A DNA stretch of 64,000 nt from Clostridiales bacterium (GCA_021205725.1 JAJPWY010000051.1:1-64000), one strand, 5' to 3'; positions 49,116 through 61,142 are shown, numbered from the stretch's first letter. A program made the numbers and translations. The notes: generated by a model not told the origin, from the letters alone.

Positions 49116-49967
49116 ATGGGACAGAAAGTGAATCCCCACGGCTTCCGTGTGGGTGTGATCAAGGACTGGGATTCCCGCTGGTACGCCCGTGACGAGAAGG
49201 TCGGCGACCTGATCGTTGAGGACCAGAAGATCCGGAAATTCCTGAAGAAGACCCTGTACAGCGCCGGTGTGCCCAGAATCGAGATCGAGCGTGACAGCGC
49301 AAAGGTTCGCATCTATCTCCACTGCGCCCGGCCCGGCATGGTCATCGGCAAGGACGCCACCGAGGTGGAGCGTCTGCGCCAGCAGGTGGAGAAGATGATC
49401 GGCAAGCCCGTCCAGCTCTCCATCGTCGAGATCAAGCGCAACGAGGTGGACATGAACGCCCAGCTGGTGGCTGAAAACATCGCCCAGCAGCTGGAGAAGC
49501 GGATCTCCTTCCGCCGTGCCATGAAGAAGGCCATCAGCAGCGCCATGCGTGCCGGGGCCAAGGGCATCAAGATCTCCGCCTCCGGTCGTCTGGGCGGCGC
49601 CGAGATCGCCCGGGTGGAGCATTACCACGAGGGCACCATTCCTCTGCAGACCCTCCGGGCCGACATTGACTACGGCTTTGCCGAGGCTGCTACCACCTAT
49701 GGCCGGATCGGTATCAAGGTCTGGGTGTACAAGGGAGAGGTTCTGCAGCAGACCCTGCGCACCACCCCCCGTACCCTCGACCTGTCCAAGCCCTATCGTG
49801 AGCGCTCTGACCGGCCTAACCGCCGTCGTGACGGCAACCGCCGTCCCTCCGGCGACCGGAACGCCAGCGGCAGCTATAACCGCAACCGGGACGGCCGTCC
49901 CAGCGGCGGCTATAACCGGCCCGCCAACAACGGCGCTCCCCGTGCAAAGGAAGGAGGCAATCGCTGA
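49116..49967 (+). CDS. rpsC: 30S ribosomal protein S3 with Arg/Asn/Gly-rich C-terminal extension
   Basis: [24 protein letters not shown]...[20 protein letters not shown]; tail [40 protein letters not shown]. Confidence 0.98.
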   Translation: MGQKVNPHGFRVGVIKDWDSRWYARDEKVGDLIVEDQKIRKFLKKTLYSAGVPRIEIERDSAKVRIYLHCARPGMVIGKDATEVERLRQQVEKMIGKPVQLSIVEIKRNEVDMNAQLVAENIAQQLEKRISFRRAMKKAISSAMRAGAKGIKISASGRLGGAEIARVEHYHEGTIPLQTLRADIDYGFAEAATTYGRIGIKVWVYKGEVLQQTLRTTPRTLDLSKPYRERSDRPNRRRDGNRRPSGDRNASGSYNRNRDGRPSGGYNRPANNGAPRAKEGGNR

Positions 49968-50398
49968 TGCTTCTGCCTAAGAGAGTAAAGTACCGCAGAG
50001 TGCAGCGGGGCCGCATGACCGGCAAAGCCACTCGCGGAAACACCGTCACCTACGGTGAATATGGTCTCCAGGCCGTCGAGCCCGCCTGGATCAAGTCCAA
50101 CCAGATCGAGGCCGCCCGTGTCGCCATGACCCGTTATACCAAGCGTGGCGGCAAGGTGTGGATCAAGATCTTCCCCGACAAGCCCGTCACCCAGCAGGCT
50201 GCCGGCTCCCGTATGGGTAAAGGTAAGGGCTCCCCTGAGTATTGGGTCGCCGTTGTCAAGCCCGGCCGTGTGATGTTCGAGATCGCCGGCGTCCCCGAGG
50301 CCACCGCCCGGGAGGCTCTGCGTCTGGCCGCCCACAAGCTGCCGATCAAGACCAAGATCGTGAAGAAAGAAGCCGTTGTGGAGGGTGGTGAAGCGTAA
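49967..50398 (+). CDS. rplP: 50S ribosomal protein L16
   Basis: [42 protein letters not shown]. Confidence 0.98.
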   Translation: MLLPKRVKYRRVQRGRMTGKATRGNTVTYGEYGLQAVEPAWIKSNQIEAARVAMTRYTKRGGKVWIKIFPDKPVTQQAAGSRMGKGKGSPEYWVAVVKPGRVMFEIAGVPEATAREALRLAAHKLPIKTKIVKKEAVVEGGEA

Positions 50399-50589
50399 TG
50401 AAGGCAAAAGAGATCCGCGCTATGTCCGCCGCTGAGCTGGACGCCAAGCTGGTGGAGCTGAAGAAAGAGCTGTTTAACCTGCGCTTTCAGCACGCCACCA
50501 ATCAGCTGAACAATCCCCAGAAGCTGGCCGATGTCAAGCACGACATCGCCCGGGTTAAGACCATCATCCGCGAAAAGGCCGCTGACTAA
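50398..50589 (+). CDS. rpmC: 50S ribosomal protein L29
   Basis: [59 protein letters not shown]. Confidence 0.98.
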   Translation: MKAKEIRAMSAAELDAKLVELKKELFNLRFQHATNQLNNPQKLADVKHDIARVKTIIREKAAD

Positions 50590-50597
50590 GGAGGAGC

Positions 50598-50861
50598 ATG
50601 AACATGGAAAGAACTTCTTCCCGCAAGACCAGAGTCGGCCTGGTGGTTTCCGATAAGATGGATAAGACGATCGTGGTGGCCATTGCCGACCGTGTGGCCC
50701 ACCCCCTGTACAAGAAGATCGTCAAGAGAACCTATAAGCTCAAGGCCCATGACGAGAACAACGAGTGCCATGTCGGCGATCGTGTCCGGGTCATGGAGAC
50801 TCGCCCCCTCTCCAAGGATAAGCGCTGGAGACTGGTCGAGATCATCGAAAAAGCGAAGTAA
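50598..50861 (+). CDS. rpsQ: 30S ribosomal protein S17
   Basis: [74 protein letters not shown]. Confidence 0.98.
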   Translation: MNMERTSSRKTRVGLVVSDKMDKTIVVAIADRVAHPLYKKIVKRTYKLKAHDENNECHVGDRVRVMETRPLSKDKRWRLVEIIEKAK

Positions 50862-50875
50862 GGAGGTGCCGATAG

Positions 50876-51244
50876 ATGATTCAGGAAGAAACTCTGCTGA
50901 AGGTCGCTGACAATACCGGCGCCAAGGTACTGAAGACCATTCGGGTGCTGGGCGGCTCCCGCCGCAAGTACGGCAACATCGGCGACGTGGTCGTCGCCTC
51001 TGTCCGCAAGGCAGCTCCCGGCGGCCAGGTGAAGAAGGGCGACGTGGTCAAGGCCGTCATCGTCCGCTCCGCCTACGGCGTCCGCCGTGCAGACGGCTCC
51101 TACGTCCGCTTCGACGAGAACGCTGCCGTCATCATCAAGGACGATAAGACCCCCCAGGGTACCCGTATCTTTGGGCCTGTCGCCCGTGAGCTCCGTGACA
51201 AGGATTATCTCCGTATCCTGTCTCTGGCTCCCGAAGTGATTTAA
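50876..51244 (+). CDS. rplN: 50S ribosomal protein L14
   Basis: [43 protein letters not shown]. Confidence 0.98.
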   Translation: MIQEETLLKVADNTGAKVLKTIRVLGGSRRKYGNIGDVVVASVRKAAPGGQVKKGDVVKAVIVRSAYGVRRADGSYVRFDENAAVIIKDDKTPQGTRIFGPVARELRDKDYLRILSLAPEVI

Positions 51245-51257
51245 GGAGGGCACCCAG

Positions 51258-51572
51258 ATGAAGAAAATCAACGTGAAGAAGGGCGACAAGGTCATTGTCC
51301 TCTCCGGCAAGGACGTGGGCAAGACCGGCGAGGTCATCGCCGTCCTCCCCAAGGAGAGCAAGGTCATTGTCGAGGGCGTCAACGTCTGCTACCGGCACAC
51401 CAAGGCCCGGAAGCAGGGCGACGAGTCCGGCATCATCAAGAAGGCCTGCCCCATCTATGCCTGCAAGGTCATGCGGGTCTGCCCCAAGTGCGGCAAGCCC
51501 ACCAAGGCCGCCAGCAAGATCGTGGACGGCAAGAAGACCCGCATCTGCAAGAAGTGCGGCGCTGAGATCTGA
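51258..51572 (+). CDS. rplX: 50S ribosomal protein L24
   Basis: [50 protein letters not shown]...[13 protein letters not shown]. Confidence 0.98.
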   Translation: MKKINVKKGDKVIVLSGKDVGKTGEVIAVLPKESKVIVEGVNVCYRHTKARKQGDESGIIKKACPIYACKVMRVCPKCGKPTKAASKIVDGKKTRICKKCGAEI

Positions 51573-51592
51573 GAGAGGAGCGAGAACTGAAA

Positions 51593-52132
51593 ATGCCTAC
51601 TTTGAAGGATAAATACAATCAGGAAGTCGCCCCTGCTCTGATGCAGAAGTTCGGCTACAAGTCCGTCATGCAGATTCCCCGCCTGGAGAAGATCGTGGTG
51701 AACGTGGGCTGCAGCGAGGGCCGCGAGAACGCCAAGGTGCTGGACAACGTGGTCAACGATCTGACCACCATCACCGGCCAGAAGGCCGTCATCTGCAAGG
51801 CCAAGAAGAGCGTTGCCAACTTCAAGCTCCGCGAGGGCATGCCCATCGGCGCAAAGGTCACTCTCCGTCAGGACAAGATGTGGGAGTTCCTGGACCGGCT
51901 GTTCAACATCGCCCTGCCCCGTGTCCGTGACTTCCGGGGCATCTCCGCCGATTCCTTCGACGGCCGGGGCAACTACGCCCTGGGCATCAAGGAGCAGCTG
52001 ATCTTCCCTGAGATCGAGTACGACAAGATCGACAAGATCCGGGGCATGGATATCGTCATCGTGACCACTGCCAACACCGATGAGGAGGCCCGTGAGCTGC
52101 TCGGTCAGCTGGGCGCTCCGTATGCCAAGTAA
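51593..52132 (+). CDS. rplE: 50S ribosomal protein L5
   Basis: [39 protein letters not shown]...[14 protein letters not shown]. Confidence 0.98.
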   Translation: MPTLKDKYNQEVAPALMQKFGYKSVMQIPRLEKIVVNVGCSEGRENAKVLDNVVNDLTTITGQKAVICKAKKSVANFKLREGMPIGAKVTLRQDKMWEFLDRLFNIALPRVRDFRGISADSFDGRGNYALGIKEQLIFPEIEYDKIDKIRGMDIVIVTTANTDEEARELLGQLGAPYAK

Positions 52133-52147
52133 GGGAGGAGACTGAAC

Positions 52148-52333
52148 ATGGCAAAGACTTCTATGAAGATCAAGCAGCAGCGCCCTGCGAAGTATTCCAC
52201 CCGCAAGTACAACCGCTGCAAGATCTGCGGCCGGCCCCACGCCTACCTGCGCAACTACGGCATCTGCCGTATCTGCTTCCGTGAGCTGGCCTACAAGGGC
52301 CAGATCCCCGGTGTGAAGAAGGCCTCCTGGTAA
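52148..52333 (+). CDS. rpsZ: 30S ribosomal protein S14 type Z
   Basis: 61 aa, [42 protein letters not shown] (two CxxC). Confidence 0.97.
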   Translation: MAKTSMKIKQQRPAKYSTRKYNRCKICGRPHAYLRNYGICRICFRELAYKGQIPGVKKASW

Positions 52334-52517
52334 GGAGAAGCCCCTTCCCCCAATGGGAATTTGATCCGTTCCAACGCGTCAGAAGTCATGGGAAGACCCT
52401 GCCGGGGCGGCGGCTGCCGTCACCGCCTGCGGCATGAGTTCCCCTGATACCCTGGCGCTTGACAGGGGGCGGCAAGCACCGCCCGCCTGTAACCTTTTCT
52501 CAAGGAGGTCAAAACGT

Positions 52518-52913
52518 ATGCACATCACAGATCCCATCGCAGATATGCTGACCCGCATCCGCAACGCGAACGCCGCCAAGCATACCACCGTGGACGTCCC
52601 TGCGTCCAACATGAAGAAGTCCATCGCTCAGATCCTGCTGGACGAGGGCTATATCAAGAACTTCCAGCTCATTGACGACGGCACCCAGGGCATCATCCGC
52701 ATCACCCTGAAGTACAACGGCAATGAGAAGGCCATCACCGGCCTGCGCCGCGTCTCCAAGCCCGGTCTCCGGGTCTATGCCGGCGCCGACGAGCTGCCCC
52801 GGGTCCTCCACGGCCTGGGCATCGCGATCGTATCCACTTCCAAGGGCGTCATGACCGACAAGGCTGCTCGCGCGGCTCACGTCGGCGGTGAAGTCCTGGC
52901 GTTTGTCTGGTAA
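52518..52913 (+). CDS. rpsH: 30S ribosomal protein S8
   Basis: [46 protein letters not shown]...[27 protein letters not shown]; start trimmed. Confidence 0.98.
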   Translation: MHITDPIADMLTRIRNANAAKHTTVDVPASNMKKSIAQILLDEGYIKNFQLIDDGTQGIIRITLKYNGNEKAITGLRRVSKPGLRVYAGADELPRVLHGLGIAIVSTSKGVMTDKAARAAHVGGEVLAFVW

Positions 52914-52927
52914 GGAGGTAACACAGA

Positions 52928-53476
52928 ATGTCTCGAATTGGCAGAATGCCTATCGATGTCCCCGCTGGTGTTACCGTGACCATCGCTGAGGACAACGCCA
53001 TCACGGTCAAGGGCCCCCTGGGTGAGCTGAGCCATCAGTTCCCCGCCGCCATCACCGTGAAGCAGGAGGGCAATGTGATCCACGTCACCCGCCCCAACGA
53101 CGCCAAGGAGAACCGGGCCGCCCATGGCATGACCCGCTCCATCCTCAACAGCATGGTGCTGGGCGTGACCAAGGGCTTCTCCAAGGAGCTGCAGGTCAAC
53201 GGTATCGGCTATCGTGTGGCAAAGCAGGGCAATCAGCTCGTTATGAACGTGGGCTATTCCCACCAGGTCTTTGTGGACGAGGTTCCCGGCATCACCCTGG
53301 AGTCCCCCGAGCCCAACAAGATCATCGTCAAGGGCTGCGACAAGCAGCAGGTGGGCCAGGTGGCCGCCCGTATCCGCGAGATCCGTCCTCCCGAGCCTTA
53401 CAAGGGCAAGGGTATCAAGTACGCCGATGAGGTCATCCGCCGCAAGGAAGGCAAGACCGGCGCCAAGAAGAAGTAA
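52928..53476 (+). CDS. rplF: 50S ribosomal protein L6
   Basis: MSRIGRMPIDVPAGVTVTIAEDNAITVKGPLGELSHQF...IREIRPPEPYKGKGIKYADEVIRRKEGKTGAKK. Confidence 0.98.
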   Translation: MSRIGRMPIDVPAGVTVTIAEDNAITVKGPLGELSHQFPAAITVKQEGNVIHVTRPNDAKENRAAHGMTRSILNSMVLGVTKGFSKELQVNGIGYRVAKQGNQLVMNVGYSHQVFVDEVPGITLESPEPNKIIVKGCDKQQVGQVAARIREIRPPEPYKGKGIKYADEVIRRKEGKTGAKKK

Positions 53477-53490
53477 GGAGGTGTGCCTAA

Positions 53491-53850
53491 ATGATTAAAA
53501 GACCTAATACCAACGCCCAGCGCATCAAGCGCCATAAGCGTGTCCGTTCTAAGATCTCCGGCACCCCCGAGAGACCCCGTCTGAACGTTTTCCGCAGCGA
53601 GACCAACATCTATGCCCAGGTCATTGACGACACCAAGGGCGTGACCCTGGTCTCCGCCTCCTCTCTGGAGAAGGGCTTCGAGGGCCCCGGCAGCAACGTA
53701 GAGGCCGCCAAGAAGGTGGGCAAGCTGGTCGCAGAGCGGGCCAAGGCCGCAGGCATCGACACCGTGGTCTTCGACCGTGGCGGCTACCTGTACCACGGCC
53801 GTGTGCAGGCCCTGGCGGAGGGCGCCCGTGAGGGCGGCCTGCAGTTCTGA
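53491..53850 (+). CDS. rplR: 50S ribosomal protein L18
   Basis: [37 protein letters not shown]...[28 protein letters not shown]. Confidence 0.98.
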   Translation: MIKRPNTNAQRIKRHKRVRSKISGTPERPRLNVFRSETNIYAQVIDDTKGVTLVSASSLEKGFEGPGSNVEAAKKVGKLVAERAKAAGIDTVVFDRGGYLYHGRVQALAEGAREGGLQF

Positions 53851-53867
53851 TCGGAGGAGGATAGAAA

Positions 53868-54362
53868 ATGGCTAGATTTGAGAAACCCCAGAGCGAGTAT
53901 ATCGAGAAGCTCGTCTATCTGAACCGGGTCAGCAAGACCGTCAAGGGCGGCCGTGTCGCCAAGTTCACCGCGCTGATGGTCATCGGCGACGGCAAGGGCA
54001 AGGTGGGCTACGGCCTGGGCAAGGCTGCCGAGGTGCCTGAGGCTATCCGCAAGGGCTTGGAGGCTGCCAAGAAGAACATGATCACCGTGTCCACGGCGGG
54101 CACCACCATCCCCCATGAGGTGGTTGGTTCCTTCTCTGCCGGACGGGTGCTGCTCAAGCCCGCTCCCGAAGGCACCGGCGTCATCGCCGGCGGCCCGGTG
54201 CGTGCCGTGATGGAGGCTGCCGGTATCAAGGACATCCGTACCAAGTGCCTGCGCACCCGCAACCCCAACAACGTGGTCGCCGCCACCTTCGAGGGACTGA
54301 AGAGCCTGCGCACTCCTGAGCAGGTCGCCGCCACCCGGGGCAAGTCCGTGGATGAGCTGTAA
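53868..54362 (+). CDS. rpsE: 30S ribosomal protein S5
   Basis: [46 protein letters not shown]. Confidence 0.98.
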   Translation: MARFEKPQSEYIEKLVYLNRVSKTVKGGRVAKFTALMVIGDGKGKVGYGLGKAAEVPEAIRKGLEAAKKNMITVSTAGTTIPHEVVGSFSAGRVLLKPAPEGTGVIAGGPVRAVMEAAGIKDIRTKCLRTRNPNNVVAATFEGLKSLRTPEQVAATRGKSVDEL

Positions 54363-54376
54363 GGAGGTCGGACGAA

Positions 54377-54559
54377 ATGGCAAACAAGAAGATCACTCTG
54401 GTCAAGAGCCTGAACGGCCGTCTCCAGAAGCACAAGGCCACCGCAGCCTCCCTGGGTCTGCGCAAGATCGGCGACACCACCGTGCAGCCTGACAACGCTC
54501 AGACCGCCGGTAAGCTCGCCCAGATCGGTTACCTCTGCAAGGTGACCGACGCTGAATAA
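54377..54559 (+). CDS. rpmD: 50S ribosomal protein L30
   Basis: [60 protein letters not shown]. Confidence 0.97.
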   Translation: MANKKITLVKSLNGRLQKHKATAASLGLRKIGDTTVQPDNAQTAGKLAQIGYLCKVTDAE

Positions 54560-54574
54560 GGAGGGTATGTTGCT

Positions 54575-55015
54575 ATGAATATTCAGGATCTCTCTCCCGC
54601 CCTGGGTTCCACCCATGCGGCGAAGCGCAAGGGCCGTGGTCACGGCACCGGCAACGGCAAGACTGCCGGTCGGGGCCACAAGGGCCAGAAGGCCCGCTCC
54701 GGCGGCGGCGTCCGCATCGGCTTTGAGGGCGGCCAGATGCCTCTGACCCGCCGTCTGCCCAAGCGCGGCTTCAACAACATTTATGCCAAGCCCCTGGATG
54801 CCATCAATGTGAGCATGCTGGAGCAGTTCGAGGACGGCGCTACCGTCACTGTGGACGACATCATCAAGGCTGGCATCATCAGCAAGAGCAAGTACGGCAT
54901 CAAGATCCTGGGCAACGGGGAGCTGACCAAGAAGCTCACCGTGAAGGCCAAAGCGTTCTCTGCATCTGCGAAGGAAAAAATCGAAGCAGTTGGAGGAAAG
55001 GCCGAGGTGATCTAA
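54575..55015 (+). CDS. rplO: 50S ribosomal protein L15
   Basis: [50 protein letters not shown]. Confidence 0.98.
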   Translation: MNIQDLSPALGSTHAAKRKGRGHGTGNGKTAGRGHKGQKARSGGGVRIGFEGGQMPLTRRLPKRGFNNIYAKPLDAINVSMLEQFEDGATVTVDDIIKAGIISKSKYGIKILGNGELTKKLTVKAKAFSASAKEKIEAVGGKAEVI

Positions 55016-56317
55016 GTGATTGAGACGATCCGCAATGCCTGGAAGATCCAGGAGCTTCGTCAGAAGTTACTCTTCACCGCCTTTATCCTGCTGATTTTCC
55101 GCCTGGGCAGCGCCATTCCGGTGCCGTTTATCGACACCGCCGGCCTGCAGAGCTACTTTGACGCAGCGTCCAGCAACATCCTGGCGCTGATGAACGTCAT
55201 GAGCGGCGGTTCCTACAGCAGCGGCACCGTGTTCGCCCTGTCCATCCAGCCGTATATCAACGCCTCCATCATTATCCAGCTGCTCACCGTGGCCATCCCG
55301 GCCCTGGAGCGGCTGGCCAAGGACGGCGGCGAGGACGGCAAGCGGACGATCGAGCGCATCACCCGCTACACCACCCTGGCTCTGGGCCTGCTCCAGGGCT
55401 TCGGCTACTACACCCTGCTCCGGTACAACGAGCTGCTCTCCAACGACGGCGTGTGGGCCGGAATCGTCATCGTGATCACCTTCACCGCCGGTTCCGTGTT
55501 CGTCATGTGGCTGGGTGAGCAGATCACCGAGTTCGGCATCGGCAACGGCATCTCCATGCTGCTGTTTGGTGGCATCATCTCCCGTCTGCCCAACGCTGTG
55601 TACTATATGTATATCGGCGTGGTCAACTGGGCCAACGGCGTCACCGACGAGAGCTCTATCGTTATCGCCGGATGGGCGGTGCCCCTGATCATCATCGGCA
55701 TGCTGCTGCTGGTCATCTTCGTGGTGTTCATCAGCGGCGCAGAGCGCCGTATCCCCGTCCAGTACGCCAAGCGTGTGGTGGGCCGGAAGATGTATGGCGG
55801 CCAGTCCTCCAACATCCCCATGAAGGTGAATATGTCCGGCGTTCTGCCCATCATCTTTGCCCAGACCATCGCCAGCATCCCCGCCACCGTTGCGGCCTTC
55901 GTGCCGTCCCTGGCCGACTCTACCTTTATGCAGATCTTCGACAGCGACGGCGTGGTGTACGCCATTGTCTACGTGCTGCTGATCATCGGCTTCAGCTACT
56001 TCTATGCTACCATCCAGTTTAACCCTGTCGAGGTGGCCAACAACCTGAAGGCCCAGGGCGGCTTTATCCCCGGCTACCGGGCTGGCCGTCCCACGGCTGA
56101 CTTCCTCAGACGGGTACTGAACCGGATCACCATGTTCGGCGCCATCTACCTGGGCATCATCGCCCTGCTGCCCATCATCACCGGCAACCTGATCGGTCTG
56201 AGCGCCCTGTCCATCGGCGGCACCTCTGTCCTGATCGTTGTCTCCGTGGCCCTGGATACCCAGAAGGCACTGGAGTCCCAGATGGTGATGCGCACCTACA
56301 AGGGCTTCCTGAACTGA
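55016..56317 (+). CDS. secY: Preprotein translocase subunit SecY
   Basis: [17 protein letters not shown]...[29 protein letters not shown]...[23 protein letters not shown]...[23 protein letters not shown] start. Confidence 0.98.
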   Translation: MIETIRNAWKIQELRQKLLFTAFILLIFRLGSAIPVPFIDTAGLQSYFDAASSNILALMNVMSGGSYSSGTVFALSIQPYINASIIIQLLTVAIPALERLAKDGGEDGKRTIERITRYTTLALGLLQGFGYYTLLRYNELLSNDGVWAGIVIVITFTAGSVFVMWLGEQITEFGIGNGISMLLFGGIISRLPNAVYYMYIGVVNWANGVTDESSIVIAGWAVPLIIIGMLLLVIFVVFISGAERRIPVQYAKRVVGRKMYGGQSSNIPMKVNMSGVLPIIFAQTIASIPATVAAFVPSLADSTFMQIFDSDGVVYAIVYVLLIIGFSYFYATIQFNPVEVANNLKAQGGFIPGYRAGRPTADFLRRVLNRITMFGAIYLGIIALLPIITGNLIGLSALSIGGTSVLIVVSVALDTQKALESQMVMRTYKGFLN

Positions 56318-56330
56318 GGAGGGCCGAGGG

Positions 56331-56963
56331 ATGAAACTGATCCTGTTAGGCGCTCCCGGCGCAGGCAAGGGAACCCAGGCGGAGATCCTGAGCAAAAAGC
56401 TGTCCATTCCCACCATCTCCACCGGCAATATCCTCCGGGCCGCCGTGAAGAACGGCACCCCCATCGGCCTGAAGGCCAAGGAGTATATGGACGCCGGAGC
56501 GCTGGTGCCCGATGAGGTCATCATCGGGGTCATCACTGAGCGCCTGGCGGAGCCGGACTGCGCTGGCGGCTATATCCTGGACGGGGTGCCCCGCACCCTG
56601 GCCCAGGCGGACGCCCTGGAGGCGGCCGGCGTCCACTTCGACGCTGTGGTCTCCATTGAGATCAGCGACGAGGAGATCGAGCAGCGGATGAGCGGCCGCC
56701 GCACCTGCCTGAACTGCGGAGCCACCTACCATGTGGTGGCGGCTCCCCCCAAGGCGGAGGGCATCTGCGATGTCTGCGGCGAGGCGCTGACCCAGCGGAA
56801 GGACGACAAGCCGGAGACTGTTCGGGCCCGGCTCAAGACCTACCATGCCGAGACGGAGCCTCTCAAGGGCTACTACGAGAGCCGGGGCGTGCTGAAGATG
56901 GTGGCCAACCAGGGCACCATCCCCGCCACTACCCAGGCCATCCTGGCCGCCCTGGGCGAATGA
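56331..56963 (+). CDS. adk: Adenylate kinase
   Basis: [39 protein letters not shown]...[46 protein letters not shown] (zinc lid). Confidence 0.98.
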   Translation: MKLILLGAPGAGKGTQAEILSKKLSIPTISTGNILRAAVKNGTPIGLKAKEYMDAGALVPDEVIIGVITERLAEPDCAGGYILDGVPRTLAQADALEAAGVHFDAVVSIEISDEEIEQRMSGRRTCLNCGATYHVVAAPPKAEGICDVCGEALTQRKDDKPETVRARLKTYHAETEPLKGYYESRGVLKMVANQGTIPATTQAILAALGE

Positions 56964-56964
56964 T

Positions 56965-57780
56965 ATGTCTGAACGTATCACGCTGAAATCCCCTCACCAG
57001 ATCGAGCTCATGCGCCAGGCCGGGCGGCTCGCCGCCATGGCCCGGGCGTACGGGGGAAGTCTGGTGCAGCCGGGCATCACCACCCGGGAGATCGACCACG
57101 AGATCGGGAAATTCATCAAAAGTCATGGGGGATATCCCTCCTGCTACCATCTGTACGGCTTCAAGGGCAACGCCTGCATCTCGGTCAACGACGAGATCAT
57201 CCACGGCGTGCCCTCCGGCCGGAAGCTGAAGGAGGGGGACATCGTCTCCATCGACCTGACTGCCTGTGTCGGCGACTACCGGCTAGACAGCCAGGGGGTG
57301 GCCGTGGGAGGCTACCACGGCGACTGCTGCGCCACCTTCCCCTGCGGCGAGATCTCCGAGGAGGCCCGCCGTCTCATCGAGGGGACGGAGCGCGCCTTCT
57401 GGGCGGGCTTCCGGATGGCAAAGGCGGGCAACCATGTGTCCGACATCTCCCGGGCGGTGCAGACCAGCGCCGAGGGAGACGGATACAGCCTGGTACGGGA
57501 GTACACCGGCCACGGCATCGGCCGCAGCGTCCACGAGGCGCCGGAGGTGCCCAACTATGTCTCTCCCCGCACGCTCAGCGGCAGCCCCCGCCTGTATAAG
57601 AACATGGTCATCTGTGTAGAGCCCATGGTCAACGCAGGCTCGGCCCGCATCCGCAACCGCCGGATGCCCGACGGCTGGGAGGTTCCCATGACAGCGGACG
57701 GCAAGCTGGCCGCCCATTACGAAAATACCATTCTCATCACTGAGGGCGAGGCCGAGATCCTCACCCGGTGCGGAGACTGA
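56965..57780 (+). CDS. map: Methionine aminopeptidase type I
   Basis: LKSPHQIELMRQAGRLAAMA...SVNDEIIHGVPSGRKLKEGDIVSIDLTACVGDYR...YTGHGIGRSVHEAPEVPNY. Confidence 0.97.
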   Translation: MSERITLKSPHQIELMRQAGRLAAMARAYGGSLVQPGITTREIDHEIGKFIKSHGGYPSCYHLYGFKGNACISVNDEIIHGVPSGRKLKEGDIVSIDLTACVGDYRLDSQGVAVGGYHGDCCATFPCGEISEEARRLIEGTERAFWAGFRMAKAGNHVSDISRAVQTSAEGDGYSLVREYTGHGIGRSVHEAPEVPNYVSPRTLSGSPRLYKNMVICVEPMVNAGSARIRNRRMPDGWEVPMTADGKLAAHYENTILITEGEAEILTRCGD

Positions 57781-57781
57781 T

Positions 57782-58117
57782 ATGGCAAGTATCCACCCAA
57801 ACGAAATCGTTCTCTCCCTGGCCGGACGTGACAGGGGACAGCTCTTCTTCGTTGTAAAAGAGGAGGGGGACTTTGTCCTGCTGGTGAACGGTAAGGGGAG
57901 AAAGCTGGCTGCCCCCAAACGGAAGCGCAAAAAGCACGTCCGGGGGGTAGGGACCAGCGCACATCCGGCAGCCCAGCGGCTGCATAGAGGCGAAGCGGTC
58001 AGCGACAGGCAACTGCGCGCTGCATTGGCCGCCTTCCGCAACTCAGAGTTCCCGGTATGGCCCGAACAAGGGCATCCATTGAAGGAGGAAATCAACTCAT
58101 GTCCAAAGACGATATGA
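57782..58117 (+). CDS. KOW/L14e-like RNA-binding domain protein
   Basis: [45 protein letters not shown]; lies between map and infA, overlaps the infA start. Confidence 0.8.
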   Translation: MASIHPNEIVLSLAGRDRGQLFFVVKEEGDFVLLVNGKGRKLAAPKRKRKKHVRGVGTSAHPAAQRLHRGEAVSDRQLRAALAAFRNSEFPVWPEQGHPLKEEINSCPKTI

Positions 58118-58317
58118 TCGAGCTGGAGGGCGTCGTGAAAGAGTCTCTGCCCAACACCACCTTCCTGGTGGACATCGGCAAAGGCCACACGATCCTGGCT
58201 CACATTTCCGGCAAGCTCAGGATGAACTATATCCGGATCCTCCCGGGAGATAAGGTGACTGTCCAGATGTCCCCTTATGATCTGACGCGCGGCCGGATCA
58301 CCTGGAGAAGCAAATGA
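58099..58317 (+). CDS. infA: Translation initiation factor IF-1
   Basis: [72 protein letters not shown]; start trimmed. Confidence 0.97.
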   Translation: MSKDDMIELEGVVKESLPNTTFLVDIGKGHTILAHISGKLRMNYIRILPGDKVTVQMSPYDLTRGRITWRSK

Positions 58318-58405
58318 TCCCGGCAAAATAACCACAGCCGGGGCCGTGGAAAGACGCCCTCTGGACAAGGGAACGGTTCCACGCAGCAAAACAGGAGGTA
58401 AGACG

Positions 58406-58519
58406 ATGAAAGTAAGACCGTCAGTCAAGCCCATGTGCGAGAAATGCAAGGTCATTAAGCGCAAGGGCAGAGTTATGGTGATTTGCCCGAATCCCAAGCA
58501 CAAACAGAGACAAGGATAA
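58406..58519 (+). CDS. rpmJ: 50S ribosomal protein L36
   Basis: [37 protein letters not shown]; too short for the ORF track. Confidence 0.97.
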   Translation: MKVRPSVKPMCEKCKVIKRKGRVMVICPNPKHKQRQG

Positions 58520-58535
58520 GGAGGTGTATTGACTT

Positions 58536-58904
58536 ATGGCACGTATTGCCGGCATTGACCTGCCCAAGGATAAGCGCATCGAGATCGGCCTGACCTATAT
58601 CTACGGTATCGGCCGCACCAGCGCCAACAAGATCCTCGCCCAGACCGGGATCGACCCCAACACCCGGGTCCGCGATCTCACCGAGGCTCAGGAAGCAGCT
58701 CTGCGTGAGGTGATCGGACACCAGTATATGGTGGAAGGCGACCTGCGCCGTAACGTGGCATTGGATATCAAGCGCCTCATTGAGATCGGCTCCTATCGTG
58801 GCATGCGCCACAAGAAGAGCCTGCCCGTCCGTGGCCAGCGCTCCAAGACCAACGCCCGCACCCGGAAGGGCCCCAAGAAGACCATTGCCAACAAGAAGAA
58901 GTAA
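58536..58904 (+). CDS. rpsM: 30S ribosomal protein S13
   Basis: [48 protein letters not shown]. Confidence 0.98.
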   Translation: MARIAGIDLPKDKRIEIGLTYIYGIGRTSANKILAQTGIDPNTRVRDLTEAQEAALREVIGHQYMVEGDLRRNVALDIKRLIEIGSYRGMRHKKSLPVRGQRSKTNARTRKGPKKTIANKKK

Positions 58905-58920
58905 AGGAGGGATATGAACA

Positions 58921-59316
58921 ATGGCCAAAGCTAAGAAGACTGTCGTGCGCCGCCGCCGCGAGCGCAAGAACGTGGAGAAGGGCGCTGTGCATATCCGCTC
59001 TTCCTTTAACAACACCATGGTCACCGTCACCGACCTCCAGGGCAACGCCCTGAGCTGGGCATCCTCCGGTGGCCTGGGCTTCCGGGGCAGCCGGAAGTCC
59101 ACTCCCTTTGCCGCTCAGACTGCCGCTGAGACTGCCGCCAAGGCCGCCATGGAGCATGGCCTGAAGACGGTGGAAGTCTATGTGAAGGGCCCCGGCGCCG
59201 GCCGTGAGGCCGCTATCCGCGCCCTCCAGGGTGTGGGTCTGGAAGTGACCCTGATCAAGGACGTCACTCCTGTCCCCCACAATGGCTGCCGTCCTCCCAA
59301 GAGAAGACGCGTCTGA
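58921..59316 (+). CDS. rpsK: 30S ribosomal protein S11
   Basis: [49 protein letters not shown]...[13 protein letters not shown]. Confidence 0.98.
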   Translation: MAKAKKTVVRRRRERKNVEKGAVHIRSSFNNTMVTVTDLQGNALSWASSGGLGFRGSRKSTPFAAQTAAETAAKAAMEHGLKTVEVYVKGPGAGREAAIRALQGVGLEVTLIKDVTPVPHNGCRPPKRRRV

Positions 59317-59339
59317 TCACGAGAAGGAGGAAATAGACT

Positions 59340-59945
59340 ATGGCAAAGAACACTCAGCCCATCGCCAAGCGCTGCGAGGCTCTGGGCATCTCCCCCGCCG
59401 TTATGGGTTACAACGGCAAGAAGAGCAACAAGCGCACCGCCAAGAACCAGATGCGCAAGAAGAAGAGCGAGTATGCCCTCCAGCTTCAGGAGAAGCAGAA
59501 GGTCAAGTTCATCTATGGCGTCCTGGAGAAGCAGTTCCGCCTCTACTATGAGAAGGCGGAGCGGGCCCCCGGCGTCACCGGTGACAACCTGCTGACCAGC
59601 CTGGAGCGCCGCCTGGACAACGTGGTGTTCCGTCTGGGCTTCGCCATGACCCGCCGTGAGGCCCGTCAGCTGGTGAACCATGGCCACTTCCTGGTCAACG
59701 GCAAGCGGGTGAACATCCCCTCCTACCAGGTGAAGGTCGGCGACGTCGTCGAGGTCAAGGCCAGCAGCCGCTCTTCTGTGCAGTTCAAGCGTTTCCTGGG
59801 TGAGGACGCCATCGTTGTGTCCGTCCCCGCCTGGATGGAGCGGGAGAAGGAGGCCCTGAAGGGCACCATTACCCGGCTGCCTGAGCGGGCCGATGTGGAC
59901 TTCCCGGTGGAAGAGCACCTGATCGTCGAGCTGTACTCCAAGTAA
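59340..59945 (+). CDS. rpsD: 30S ribosomal protein S4
   Basis: [56 protein letters not shown]. Confidence 0.98.
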   Translation: MAKNTQPIAKRCEALGISPAVMGYNGKKSNKRTAKNQMRKKKSEYALQLQEKQKVKFIYGVLEKQFRLYYEKAERAPGVTGDNLLTSLERRLDNVVFRLGFAMTRREARQLVNHGHFLVNGKRVNIPSYQVKVGDVVEVKASSRSSVQFKRFLGEDAIVVSVPAWMEREKEALKGTITRLPERADVDFPVEEHLIVELYSK

Positions 59946-59978
59946 CCGACCACCCTCAAGGAACCTCTGAGACAGAGA

Positions 59979-60015
59979 GGCACTTCCCCACGGGCGTGGC
60001 CTGTGGGGGAGTGCC
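59979..60015 (+). other. Hairpin in the rpsD-rpoA intergenic region
   Basis: GGCACTTCCCCAC...GTGGGGGAGTGCC 13-bp stem without U-tract. Confidence 0.55.
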
Positions 60016-60147
60016 GAGAGAAAGGGGAACGGCGGGCGGCCGTATCATGGCCGTCTGCCGCCCGTTGAATCAGTGCTTCCTCAGAATTGGTAAGCTGTAA
60101 ACCAAGGGGAGCCGTCGCTTCCCTGTAACGAGGAGGGTTAAAGTTAT

Positions 60148-61098
60148 ATGGTAGAAATTGAAAAGCCCTGCATCGAGTGCATCGAGGATCCCAACGATGG
60201 GAACTACGGCAAGTATGTGGTAGAGCCCCTGGAGCGGGGCTACGGCACCACTCTGGGCAACGCCCTGCGCCGCATCCTGCTCTCTTCTCTGCCCGGTACT
60301 GCTGTCACTACCATGAAGATTGCTGGGGTTCAGCATGAGTTTTCCACCATTCCCGGTGTGAAAGAGGACGTGACCCAGATCGTCCTGAACGTCAAGCAGA
60401 TCATCGCCAAGCTGTACAGCAACTCCGTCAAGACGGTCTATATCCAGGCCTCCGGCGAGGGCGAGGTCACTGCCGGCGACATCAAGGCGGACAGCGAGGT
60501 GGAGATCCTCAACCCGGAGCTGCACATCGCCACCCTGGGCCCTGAGGCGTCCCTGAATATGGAGCTGACCCTGAGCCACGGCCGGGGCTATGTCCCCGCT
60601 GAGCGGAACAAGCCGGCTCAGACGGTGATCGGCGTCATCCCGGTGGACTCCATCTATTCCCCGGTTTTAAAGGTCAACTACACGGTAGAGAACACCCGTG
60701 TGGGCAACATGACCGACTTTGACAAGTTGACTCTGGAGGTATGGACCGACGGCACGATCACGGCCCGGGACGCCGTTTCCCTGGGCGCCAAGATTTTGTG
60801 CGATCACTTTGTCCTGTTCACCGATCTGTCGGAGAGCGTGGGCCGCAGCGCCACTGTGGTGGAGAAGCCGGAGACCCAGCGGGACAAGGTTCTGGAGATG
60901 ACCATTGAGGAGCTGGACCTGTCCGTCCGTTCCTTCAACTGCCTGAAACGGGCCAACATCAACACCGTCCAGGATCTGACGGAAAAGACCGAGGACGAGA
61001 TGATGAAGGTGCGCAATCTGGGCCGGAAGAGCCTGGAGGAGGTCATCAACAAGCTGGCGCTGATGGGCCTCTCCCTCAAGAGCGAGGACAACAACTAA
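60148..61098 (+). CDS. rpoA: RNA polymerase alpha subunit
   Basis: [28 protein letters not shown]-type ([29 protein letters not shown]); [44 protein letters not shown]. Confidence 0.98.
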   Translation: MVEIEKPCIECIEDPNDGNYGKYVVEPLERGYGTTLGNALRRILLSSLPGTAVTTMKIAGVQHEFSTIPGVKEDVTQIVLNVKQIIAKLYSNSVKTVYIQASGEGEVTAGDIKADSEVEILNPELHIATLGPEASLNMELTLSHGRGYVPAERNKPAQTVIGVIPVDSIYSPVLKVNYTVENTRVGNMTDFDKLTLEVWTDGTITARDAVSLGAKILCDHFVLFTDLSESVGRSATVVEKPETQRDKVLEMTIEELDLSVRSFNCLKRANINTVQDLTEKTEDEMMKVRNLGRKSLEEVINKLALMGLSLKSEDNN

Positions 61099-61142
61099 CA
61101 GACGTTTCGTCCCGGACGGAACTTTCGAAGGAGTGAAATGTA

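Noticed and set aside
55067-56536. 489-aa minus-strand ORF rich in His/Asp/Gln
   Set aside because: Antisense to secY/adk.
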